From positions 1 to 8,517 of the forward strand of contig DDXW01000037.1 of assembly GCA_002347285.1 (NCBI GenBank): DNA of 8,517 bases, written 5' to 3'. The position numbers and the translations under genes are program-made. This stretch comes from Rhodocyclaceae bacterium UBA2250. GTDB lineage: Bacteria > Pseudomonadota > Gammaproteobacteria > Burkholderiales > Rhodocyclaceae. This document shows positions 1-5,779 of the stretch, piece by piece (the stretch's first letter is position 1; each line of letters begins with the position of its first letter). The notes below the pieces were generated by a model. The model was not told the origin of the DNA and did not search any database. It worked only from the letters and a program-made list of their open reading frames with translations.

Positions 1-20
1 ACGTTTGCGTGTGCGATTGC

Positions 21-50
21 CCTGGGCTTCCCGCCCCATCATCGCCCAGG
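21..50. repeat. Inverted repeat (7-bp arms) just upstream of the sigma-factor start
   Basis: CCTGGGC at 21-27 is perfectly complementary to GCCCAGG at 44-50, with a 16-nt spacer. It lies 10 nt before the TTG chosen as the sigma gene start, and the right arm includes the only weak ribosome-binding-like AGG (48-50). In RNA it could form a hairpin limiting access to the start; as DNA it could be an operator half-site pair. Seven-base arms are expected by chance now and then in GC-rich DNA, so confidence is low. Confidence 0.3.
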
Positions 51-60
51 TCCCGCCATC

Positions 61-624
61 TTGGCCACTCGCCCCGAGCTTGCCGATTTTCTCGCCGACG
101 TCGAGCGCCGCGCCTTCAAGCAGGCGCTGTTCGCCGTTCGCGACGAAGATGCCGCCCTGGACATCGTGCAGGACAGCATGATGCGGCTGGCAGAAAAATA
201 TGGGGATCGGCCGAGCGGCGAACTGCCGTTGCTGTTCCAGCGCATCCTGCAGAACGCCATCCGCGACCATTACCGCCGCGCGCGCACCAGAATGGGGCAT
301 TTCGTCCGACTCTCGTCGTTCGAGGGGGACGAGGACGAGCCGACCGACCCGCTGGAACTCATCGAAATAGATGAAGACAGCAATCCGTTCGCGACCCCGA
401 CCGAGGCGCTGCTGCAAGCCCAAACCCTTGCCGCCATCGAGACCGCCCTACAAGCCCTGCCGCCGCGTCAACGCGAAGCCTTCCTCCTGCGTTATTGGGA
501 AGGATTGGATATTGCCGAAACCGCCGCGGTCATGGGTTGCTCGGAAGGCAGCGTCAAGACGCATTGCTCGCGCGCCACGCAAGCGCTGGCGGTCGCGCTC
601 AAGACAAAAGGTATCCTGCCATAG
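61..624 (+). CDS. RNA polymerase sigma factor, sigma-70 family (small, ECF-like)
   Basis: A 187-residue sigma factor that would direct core RNA polymerase to a limited promoter set. Region 2 covers about residues 19-76: an aspartate-rich helix D28-EDAALDIVQDSMMRLAEKY, then LLFQRILQNAIRDHYRRAR (58-76), matching regions 2.2-2.4 (core contact and -10 recognition). An acidic linker follows (89-107). Region 4 (about 133-178) has LPPRQREAFLLRY and a helix-turn-helix ending in EGSVKTHCSRA, the -35 reader. Regions 1 and 3 are absent, as in ECF-size factors. The start is TTG at 61: it is the first conventional start in a frame open to the left edge, and conserved sequence begins immediately after it. 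The ribosome site is poor (AGG at 48-50), so a start outside the window is not excluded. Its stop overlaps the ribosome site of the next gene, giving an operon with the membrane and exported proteins downstream. Target promoters cannot be seen. Confidence 0.85.
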   Translation: MATRPELADFLADVERRAFKQALFAVRDEDAALDIVQDSMMRLAEKYGDRPSGELPLLFQRILQNAIRDHYRRARTRMGHFVRLSSFEGDEDEPTDPLELIEIDEDSNPFATPTEALLQAQTLAAIETALQALPPRQREAFLLRYWEGLDIAETAAVMGCSEGSVKTHCSRATQALAVALKTKGILP

Positions 625-628
625 GAGA
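622..628 (+). promoter_or_regulatory. Ribosome binding site of the DUF3619-like gene
   Basis: TAGGAGA at 622-628 contains AGGAG, 9 nt before the ATG at 637. It includes the TAG stop of the sigma gene, so a ribosome finishing the sigma factor sits on the next gene's binding site, which favours translational coupling. Confidence 0.7.
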
Positions 629-636
629 ATCCGGTC

Positions 637-1032
637 ATGAACCCTGAAGAACGCTTTGCCCGCCAAGTCTGTCGCGTACTCGACCACAGTACCGGGGCAC
701 TCGACCCGCTGATCGCCGAACGCCTGCGGGCGGCGCGCGAACGCGCGCTGGCACAGCGCGCCGTCGCAGCGGAAAGCGTCGCGATAGTCGGCGCTGGTGG
801 GGCGGCGCTGCGCTTCGGCGGCGAGGATGAGCGGCATCCGCTGCGCACCCTGTTCGCCATTCTGGCGCTGTTGCTGGGCGTGGCGCTTTCGTATTACTGG
901 AATGCGTACGAGCAGGCGAGCGAAAACGAGGTGATCGACAGCGCACTGCTCGCCGACGAGTTGCCTCCCAACGCCTATCTGGACAAAGGTTTTCAGGCAT
1001 GGCTGGAAAAAGACTCGCCAGTTGGGCAATAG
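637..1032 (+). CDS. DUF3619-like single-pass membrane protein, possible anti-sigma partner
   Basis: A 131-residue protein resembling the betaproteobacterial DUF3619 family. I recognise the N-terminal helix with many Arg/Ala residues and the closing LADELPPNAYLDKGFQAWL (105-123). Residues 1-66 are charged and probably cytoplasmic. Residues 70-88 form one hydrophobic membrane span. Residues 89-131 are acidic and probably periplasmic. The start is ATG at 637, behind a good AGGAG. The gene follows a sigma factor by 12 nt and is followed by an exported protein, so a single-span protein here fits the topology of a membrane anti-sigma factor. That role is inferred from position and topology only, and no conserved anti-sigma motif (such as a zinc-binding HxxxCxxC) is present. 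The 3' end overlaps the next gene by 34 nt. Confidence 0.78.
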   Translation: MNPEERFARQVCRVLDHSTGALDPLIAERLRAARERALAQRAVAAESVAIVGAGGAALRFGGEDERHPLRTLFAILALLLGVALSYYWNAYEQASENEVIDSALLADELPPNAYLDKGFQAWLEKDSPVGQ

Positions 1033-1604
1033 CCTTCTGGATCAGTAGCGGCGCACTGACCGGTACCGCCCTCGCCGCACTGCCTCAGTTCGAACAACCC
1101 GGCTGGACGGCGCTGACGCCCGAGCAGCAGAGGATTCTCGCTCCCCTGAAGCAGGAATGGAATGAAATGGACGCGTTCCGGCGCAAGAAGTGGATCGGCA
1201 TCGCCCAGCGCTACCCGTCCATGTCGCCCGACGAACAGGCCAGCATGCAACGCAACATGCGTGAATGGGCGCGCCTCGCCCCCGAAGAACGCAAGATCGC
1301 GCGCGAAAAGTACAAGTCGCTGCAAAAGGTTCCTCCGGAAAAGCGCCAGACCGTGAGGCAGAAATGGGAGGAGTATTCGACGCTGACCGAGGAAGAGAAA
1401 GAGCGCTATCGCAAGAAGGCGCCGGCCGTCCCCAAAGTGAAGACTCCGAGCAGGCCGCCTGCCGCTGCGGCCTCCGCCGGCAAGCAAGCGGCGAAACACG
1501 CTGCGCCGCCCCGCTCGCCGCTCTCGCCCAGGAAAACCCCGCAGAGTCCCCTGGTGCCGCCGGCCAAGCAGTCGCCATCCCCCCTCCCGACACAGGATCA
1601 ATGA
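999..1604 (+). CDS. Exported helical-repeat protein, DUF3106-like
   Basis: A 201-residue protein resembling the DUF3106 family of unknown function. Residues 1-26 form a signal peptide: positive MAGKR, a hydrophobic stretch, and a likely cut after TALA (23-26). The mature protein should be periplasmic. Residues 39-140 carry about six units repeating every 18 residues. Units begin at 39, 57, 75, 93, 111 and 129, with Pro usually at unit position 3, followed by Glu/Gln/Arg-rich helix and an aromatic residue late in the unit. Residues 141-201 are Pro/Ala/Lys/Ser-rich and probably disordered. The start ATG at 999 lies inside the DUF3619-like gene, 34 nt before its stop, with a possible ribosome site AAAGG at 985-989. 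The periodic charged helices recall periplasmic stress proteins of the CpxP/ZraP kind, but I see no shared signature, so this is only an analogy. Confidence 0.8.
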   Translation: MAGKRLASWAIAFWISSGALTGTALAALPQFEQPGWTALTPEQQRILAPLKQEWNEMDAFRRKKWIGIAQRYPSMSPDEQASMQRNMREWARLAPEERKIAREKYKSLQKVPPEKRQTVRQKWEEYSTLTEEEKERYRKKAPAVPKVKTPSRPPAAAASAGKQAAKHAAPPRSPLSPRKTPQSPLVPPAKQSPSPLPTQDQ

Positions 1605-2062
1605 GCAGCTCCCCCCCCTGCGAACTGGCCGGCATTCCACGACGCCTGGTCAGCATGCTCTATGAGTCGCTGTTGCTGCTCGGCGTCCTCGGCGTGCTGA
1701 TCGTGCCGCTCGTGCTGTTCAGCGCGATCACCGGGACGGAGATCCCCCGCCCTTTCCTGCGCGTCTATCTATTCCTTGGCCTCGCGCTGTATTTCCTCTG
1801 GCACTGGCAAGGCGGGCGCCAGACCCTGGCCATGAAGACCTGGAAGCTGCGGATCGCCCTGCCCGATGGCACCTTGCCCGGACCGACCAGGCTGGCTCTG
1901 CGCTACGTCCTCGCGTGGCCGAGCCTGGCGTTGGGCGGCATCGGGATTCTCTGGGCCCTCATCGATCGCGACCGCCAGTTCCTGCATGACCGCTTGGCAG
2001 GTACGCGCCTCATCTGCGTTCCACCCACCACAGCATCGATCCCGCCGCCAGCAGGAAAATGA
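1601..2062 (+). CDS. RDD family membrane protein
   Basis: A 153-residue inner-membrane protein with the RDD family layout. The opening segment GIPRRLVSMLYESLLLL (11-27) corresponds to the Arg-containing first helix, here with Glu22 where many members have Asp. The middle motif GRQTLAMKTWKLRI spans 72-85, and the closing motif LIDRDRQFLHDRLAGTRLI spans 120-138. Three membrane spans are predicted at about 20-42, 53-70 and 100-121. Some family members are linked to transport or ion tolerance, but the function of this group is not settled. The ATG at 1601 overlaps the upstream TGA as ATGA, with AGGA at 1594-1597, a short 3-nt spacing. The same frame is open back to about 1265, but that part overlaps the DUF3106-like gene and does not resemble RDD. 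A C8 run lies at codons 4-6. The last 53 nt, past the conserved domain, overlap lptG on the other strand. Confidence 0.85.
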   Translation: MSSSPPCELAGIPRRLVSMLYESLLLLGVLGVLIVPLVLFSAITGTEIPRPFLRVYLFLGLALYFLWHWQGGRQTLAMKTWKLRIALPDGTLPGPTRLALRYVLAWPSLALGGIGILWALIDRDRQFLHDRLAGTRLICVPPTTASIPPPAGK

Positions 2063-3089
2063 CGCTCGGCGTGACCGCCGCGATCACCGGCCGCCAGCTG
2101 TTGATGACGCCGAGATGCGAAAACATGCCGTTCAGCATGTGGAACAGGATGCCCAGCATCACGCCGACGAAGACCTTGACGCTCACGGCCGCCATCCGGC
2201 TGTGCGCGTAGGCGAACGGCAACGCCAACGCCATCATCACCAGCGTCGCCAGCGGATAGATGATCTTCTTCCAGAGCGCGATTTCGTAGCGCTGGGTTTT
2301 CTGCTGGTTCTCGCTCAGATGGCGAATGTATTGGTAGAGATTCAGCAGCGACATGCGCTCCGGCACCACCAGCAGCACCGCCATGATGTCCGGATTGAGG
2401 GCGGAGCGCCAGGTGATCTGCTCCTGCCGCGTGACTTGCGCCCGCTCCTGATCGAAACGGGTCTGCACGACATTGGTCAACTGCCAGCGATCGGGCGGCA
2501 CATAGCTGCCGCGTTCGGCCTCGCTGATCGAGAGCAGGCGGTGCCTCTCGTCGAAGGCATAGACGCGCACGCCGCGCAGCGTGGCGTCGGGAAGCACTTC
2601 ACGCACGTTGATGAACGATGCGCCATCCTTCACCCACAGCCCGGAGCGGAACTCCTGGCCGATCACCTTGCTCTTGGCCGTCAGCCGCAATTGCTGGGCG
2701 GCACGCTCGGTCTGCGGGGCCACGAATTCGCCGAGCAGGAAAGTCAGCAGAACGAAGAACGCGCCGATTTTGGCGAGCGTGAAGAGAAAATCCGCGGTCG
2801 CCAGGCCGGAGGCCCGGAAGACGGTGATTTCGGAATGACGCGCCAGCTGTGTCAGCGCATACAACGAACCGATCAACACGGCGATCGGCAGTATCTCGTA
2901 GGCGCGTCCCGGCAGCGTGAGTGCGACATAGCCGACCGCGTGGTGCAGTTCGTAGCGGCCCCGGCCGACATCCTCGAGTTCGTGAATCAGGTCGAAAAAC
3001 GCGAACAGGGCCAGAAACGCGACCAACACGAGCAATGTGGCGCTGTAGATTTCGCGGGCCAGATGGCGTTCATAGACTCTCAACGCCAT
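2010..3089 (-). CDS. lptG: LPS export ABC transporter permease LptG
   Basis: A 359-residue inner-membrane subunit of LptB2FG, which extracts lipopolysaccharide from the inner membrane and passes it through LptC and LptA to LptD at the cell surface. Six membrane spans are predicted at about 13-36, 62-81, 103-125, 272-293, 304-323 and 335-355. The large periplasmic beta-jellyroll-type domain lies at about 126-270. The cytoplasmic loop HSEITVFRASG (85-95) between spans 2 and 3 is the conserved coupling segment that contacts the LptB ATPase. Length and architecture are normal for LptG. The ATG at 3089 lies 1 nt after the lptF stop and has a G-rich ribosome site (GAGGGGG at 3094-3100, read leftward), so the pair is translationally linked. 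I call it LptG rather than LptF from its second place in the pair and its N-terminal wording. Its 3' end overlaps the convergent RDD gene. Confidence 0.93.
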   Translation of the reverse strand: MALRVYERHLAREIYSATLLVLVAFLALFAFFDLIHELEDVGRGRYELHHAVGYVALTLPGRAYEILPIAVLIGSLYALTQLARHSEITVFRASGLATADFLFTLAKIGAFFVLLTFLLGEFVAPQTERAAQQLRLTAKSKVIGQEFRSGLWVKDGASFINVREVLPDATLRGVRVYAFDERHRLLSISEAERGSYVPPDRWQLTNVVQTRFDQERAQVTRQEQITWRSALNPDIMAVLLVVPERMSLLNLYQYIRHLSENQQKTQRYEIALWKKIIYPLATLVMMALALPFAYAHSRMAAVSVKVFVGVMLGILFHMLNGMFSHLGVINSWRPVIAAVTPSVIFLLAAGSMLWWVERR

Positions 3090-3090
3090 G

Positions 3091-4179
3091 TCACCCCCTC
3101 AGCCGCCGCAGCGAGAAGATCGCCATGCGCTTCCAGATCAGCAGCAGCAGCACGACAAGCATCAGCGCATGCACCGCCCAGACACCGATCTCGAACGGCA
3201 TGCGCCCTTGCGCCACCCACGCCTGGCTGACCGACAGCAGATTGCTGTAGATCATGAAAGTCAGCAACGCGAAAATCAGATTGTTGGTGCGCCCGGCGCG
3301 CGGATTGACGAAGGAGAGGGGAATGGCCAGCAGGGCAAGCAGCAAGGCCGACAACGGCACCCCGATGCGCCAGAGCAGTTCCGCCTTGTTGAGCGGGGTC
3401 GGTTCGCGCAGCAGTTCCCGGAGGGTGAGGTGTTTCGCGGTTTTCTCGACGCCAAGGCTCTCGAGCGTTTCGATCCGCATCGCATAGCTGGCGAACTCCA
3501 TGACGCGGTACTCCGCGGATCCGGCGACGCTTTCGTAACGCCTTCCCTGGCTCAAGACGATGAACTTGTCGCCGTTCGCCGCCACCTCGGTGTGCCCTTC
3601 CGATGCGGCGATCACCCCCAGTCGGCCATGCTGCATGGAATTGATGAAGATGTTCTTGACGCGGTCGCCGGTCCCATCCGCACCTGGAACCGATTCGACG
3701 AAAAACACCCGATCGCCGCGCGCCGATTCGTTGAATGCGCCAGGTGTGACGCGTGCGACATCGTCGCGCTGGTCCATGCGTTTCTGAAATTCGGCACGCT
3801 TCTCCAGCGCCCATGGCGCGAGGAACAACGCCAGCGCGGCGATCGCCAGCACGACGGGCAACGCAAAGCGCAGCACCGGTTTGGCCCAGGCGGTCAGGGC
3901 AACGCCGGCGGAAAACCAGATCGCCATCTCCGAATCGCGATAGACACGCGACAGGGACAGCAGGATCGCGACGAACAGGGTCAGCGAGAGCAGGACCGGC
4001 AGATAATTCAGCGCGGCGAAGCCCAGCAGTGCCGCCACCGCCTCGGATGCCGTCGCACCGGTCGCCGCCTGTCCGAGCAGGCGGATCAGCTGCGTCGTGG
4101 CCAGGATCGCGAAGAGTGCGACGAACACCGCAGCCGCAGTCTGGGCAAACTCACGCTGGGCGGCGCGCTGGAAGATCAT
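3091..4179 (-). CDS. lptF: LPS export ABC transporter permease LptF
   Basis: A 362-residue inner-membrane partner of LptG in the LptB2FG lipopolysaccharide exporter. Spans are predicted at about 12-34, 53-77, 103-122, 268-290, 300-320 and 330-349, with a periplasmic domain at about 125-265. The opening MIFQRAAQREF followed by ATTQLIRLLGQAATG (27-41) is typical of LptF. The coupling loop RVYRDSEMAIWFSAG (78-92) is conserved and faces LptB. The last periplasmic-to-span segment, LLWRIGVPLSALLLALLAIPLS (268-289), also fits. The ATG at 4179 is chosen because the conserved N-terminus begins there. Its ribosome site is weak, with no clear purine-rich box in the 20 nt before it. It is first in a leftward lptF-lptG operon, divergent from pepA, the same arrangement as in Escherichia coli. 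The ATPase gene lptB is not in this window. Confidence 0.94.
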   Translation of the reverse strand: MIFQRAAQREFAQTAAAVFVALFAILATTQLIRLLGQAATGATASEAVAALLGFAALNYLPVLLSLTLFVAILLSLSRVYRDSEMAIWFSAGVALTAWAKPVLRFALPVVLAIAALALFLAPWALEKRAEFQKRMDQRDDVARVTPGAFNESARGDRVFFVESVPGADGTGDRVKNIFINSMQHGRLGVIAASEGHTEVAANGDKFIVLSQGRRYESVAGSAEYRVMEFASYAMRIETLESLGVEKTAKHLTLRELLREPTPLNKAELLWRIGVPLSALLLALLAIPLSFVNPRAGRTNNLIFALLTFMIYSNLLSVSQAWVAQGRMPFEIGVWAVHALMLVVLLLLIWKRMAIFSLRRLRG

Positions 4180-4225
4180 CGTCGGAGTTCTGGTGGGGAA
4201 TTCAAGAACTGCCCCGAAATGCGGA

Positions 4226-4231
4226 CATAAT
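4226..4231 (+). promoter_or_regulatory. Candidate -10 box for pepA
   Basis: CATAAT at 4226-4231 differs from TATAAT at one base. It would start RNA near 4238 and give a leader of about 42 nt. The best upstream -35 is only a weak TTCAAG at 4201-4206 with a long 19-nt spacing, so the assignment is tentative. Confidence 0.35.
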
Positions 4232-4241
4232 GCAAAAATTG

Positions 4242-4269
4242 CTTAAACTTGGCATGTTTCCGATTTCAA
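4242..4269 (-). promoter_or_regulatory. Candidate sigma-70 promoter for lptFG
   Basis: Read leftward, TTGAAA (4269-4264) matches the -35 consensus at five of six bases. TTTAAG (4247-4242) matches the -10 at four of six, with a 16-nt spacer. RNA would begin near 4235, leaving a leader of about 56 nt before the lptF ATG at 4179. The -35 box overlaps the pepA ribosome site on the other strand. Confidence 0.35.
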
Positions 4270-4273
4270 GGAG
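4268..4273 (+). promoter_or_regulatory. Ribosome binding site deciding the GTG start of pepA
   Basis: AAGGAG at 4268-4273 is a near-perfect ribosome site. An ATG at 4275 is only 1 nt away and out of frame, opening a six-codon frame that ends at 4295. The GTG at 4280 is 6 nt away, in the pepA frame, and is followed by the conserved MEFSIKSG opening, so GTG is taken as the start. Confidence 0.75.
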
Positions 4274-4279
4274 TATGCG

Positions 4280-5779
4280 GTGGAATTTAGCATAAAGAGC
4301 GGCAGCCCGGACAAGCAGCGAACCGCCTGCGTCGTCGTCGGCGTCTATGAATCGCGCAAACTGACCCTTCCCGCCGAGCTTCTCGACAAGGCCGCCGCCG
4401 GCCACATTTCCGAATTGCTGCGTCGGGGCGACATGGAAGGCAAGGCGGGCAACACCCTGCTGCTGCACAAGGTGCCGGGAATCGAGGCCGACCGCGTCCT
4501 GTTGGTGGGTCTCGGCAAGGAACGCGAATTCCGCGAGAAGGAATACCGTGCGGCCATCGCCACGACGGTCAGGACATTGAACGAAACCGGCGGCTTCGAC
4601 GGCACCCTCTACCTGACCGAGCTGCCCGTCAAAAAACGCGATGTCGCCTGGCGCGTGCGGCAAGCCGTCATGACGTCCGAGGAGACGCTCTATCGTTTCG
4701 ACCGGCTGAAGTCCAAGAAGGACGAGGTGCGCCGACCGCTGCGCAAGCTGACCTTCTGCGTCGAGCGACGCGGCGAACTGGCCCCGGCCGAGCAGGCCCT
4801 TGTGGAAGGGCAGGCGATTGCTGCCGGCATGAACCTGATGAAGAACCTCGCCAACCTCCCCGGCAACATCTGCACGCCGACCTACCTGGCCGAGCAGGCC
4901 CGCGCATTGGCGAAAGAACATGGCCTCGCCGCCGAGATACTCGGCCGGGACGAGATGGAAAAGCTGGGCATGCATTCGCTGCTGGCCGTCGCCAAGGGAT
5001 CGCACCAGCCACCGCAATTCATCGTTCTCCGGTATGAGGGCGGCAAGGCCGGCGACAAGCCGATCGTGCTGGTGGGCAAGGGGGTCACTTTCGACACCGG
5101 CGGCATCTCGATCAAGCCCGCTCCCGAGATGGATGAAATGAAGTTCGACATGTCGGGCGCGGCGAGCGTGCTGGCGGCCATCAAGGCCGCCGCGCTGATG
5201 AAGCTGCCGCTCAACATCGTCGCCGTCGTACCGACGGTCGAGAACATGCCTGGCGGCGCTGCCACACGGCCCGGCGACATCGTCACATCGATGTCGGGAC
5301 AGACGATCGAGATTCTCAACACCGATGCCGAGGGCCGCCTGATCCTCTGCGACGCGCTCACCTACGTCGAGCGCTTCGAACCTGACTGCGTGGTCGATGT
5401 GGCCACCCTCACCGGCGCCTGCGTGATCGCCCTCGGCCACGTCGTCAGCGGCCTGCTCGCCAACAACGACGGCTTGGCGCGGGAACTGCTGGATGCCGGC
5501 CAGGACAGCTGGGATCGGGCCTGGCAGATGCCATTGCTCGATGAATACCAGGAGCAGTTGCAGAGCAACTTCGCTGACCTGGGCAACATCGGCGGCCGGC
5601 CCGCAGGCACGATCACCGCCGCCTGCTTCCTCTCGCGCTTCGCCAAGAAGTTCGAGTGGGCGCATCTCGACATCGCCGGCACGGCCTACAAGTCGGGCAA
5701 GGAGAAGGGATCCACCGGCCGACCGGTGCCGCTGCTGTGCCATTTCCTGCTTGCGCGCGCCAAGGCCAGGCCCAAGTGA
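4280..5779 (+). CDS. pepA: Leucyl aminopeptidase PepA (M17 family)
   Basis: A 499-residue cytosolic metallopeptidase removing N-terminal residues, preferably leucine, from peptides. It normally forms a hexamer with two metal ions per subunit. The variable N-terminal domain covers about 1-165 and the catalytic M17 domain about 180-495. All expected active-site residues are present at a constant offset of three from E. coli PepA. Metal ligands are K267, D272 (GKGVTFDTGG), D290 (MKFDMSG), D349 and E351 (NTDAEGRL); catalytic residues are K279 and R353. In E. coli, PepA also binds DNA as a transcription and recombination factor; whether this one does cannot be seen. The GTG at 4280 is supported by AAGGAG and by the family N-terminus. 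The TGA stop overlaps the GTG start of holC, so the two should be translated together. Length and sequence look intact. Confidence 0.97.
   Translation: MEFSIKSGSPDKQRTACVVVGVYESRKLTLPAELLDKAAAGHISELLRRGDMEGKAGNTLLLHKVPGIEADRVLLVGLGKEREFREKEYRAAIATTVRTLNETGGFDGTLYLTELPVKKRDVAWRVRQAVMTSEETLYRFDRLKSKKDEVRRPLRKLTFCVERRGELAPAEQALVEGQAIAAGMNLMKNLANLPGNICTPTYLAEQARALAKEHGLAAEILGRDEMEKLGMHSLLAVAKGSHQPPQFIVLRYEGGKAGDKPIVLVGKGVTFDTGGISIKPAPEMDEMKFDMSGAASVLAAIKAAALMKLPLNIVAVVPTVENMPGGAATRPGDIVTSMSGQTIEILNTDAEGRLILCDALTYVERFEPDCVVDVATLTGACVIALGHVVSGLLANNDGLARELLDAGQDSWDRAWQMPLLDEYQEQLQSNFADLGNIGGRPAGTITAACFLSRFAKKFEWAHLDIAGTAYKSGKEKGSTGRPVPLLCHFLLARAKARPK

Larger units (their letters stand above)
4180..4279. 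promoter_or_regulatory. Divergent lptF / pepA intergenic control region
   Basis: This 100-bp gene-free spacer is clearly richer in A+T (notably 4226-4270) than the coding DNA around it. Both flanking genes begin at its edges and read outward, so it must hold, or lie close to, the promoters of both operons. A small inverted repeat, GCAA-AAA-TTGC, sits at 4232-4242 between the two candidate -10 boxes. I recognise no known operator in it. Confidence 0.7.

Noticed and set aside
448..1029. 193-codon leftward frame across the sigma and DUF3619-like genes
   Set aside because: It is opposite sigma region 4 and the conserved DUF3619-type ending; no ribosome site or recognisable domain was seen.
1265..1600. 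Upstream extension of the RDD frame
   Set aside because: This part overlaps the repeat region of the DUF3106-like gene and reads as charged low-complexity sequence. The RDD domain begins right after the ATG at 1601, which forms a classic ATGA junction.
993..1640. 215-codon leftward frame opposite the DUF3106-like gene
   Set aside because: The Arg/Gly/Leu-rich product mirrors the repeats of the real gene, which has a good signal peptide and operon junctions on both sides.
1866..3230. 454-codon rightward frame across the RDD end and lptG
   Set aside because: Its product is a low-complexity Arg/His/Gln/Ala-rich chain antisense to lptG and has no family resemblance; lptG has the full LptG architecture.
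3088..4230. 380-codon rightward frame antisense to lptF
   Set aside because: It is the same kind of shadow: Arg/Gln/Asp-rich, without domains, and lying exactly opposite conserved lptF.
5713..5728. CACCGG-CCGA-CCGGTG hairpin near the pepA end
   Set aside because: It is inside the conserved coding sequence, has only 6-bp arms and no T-run, so it is not a convincing terminator or operator.
5656..5775. Upstream extension of the holC frame into pepA
   Set aside because: The extension is out of frame with the conserved C-terminus of pepA, and the chi family N-terminus starts at the GTG at 5776.
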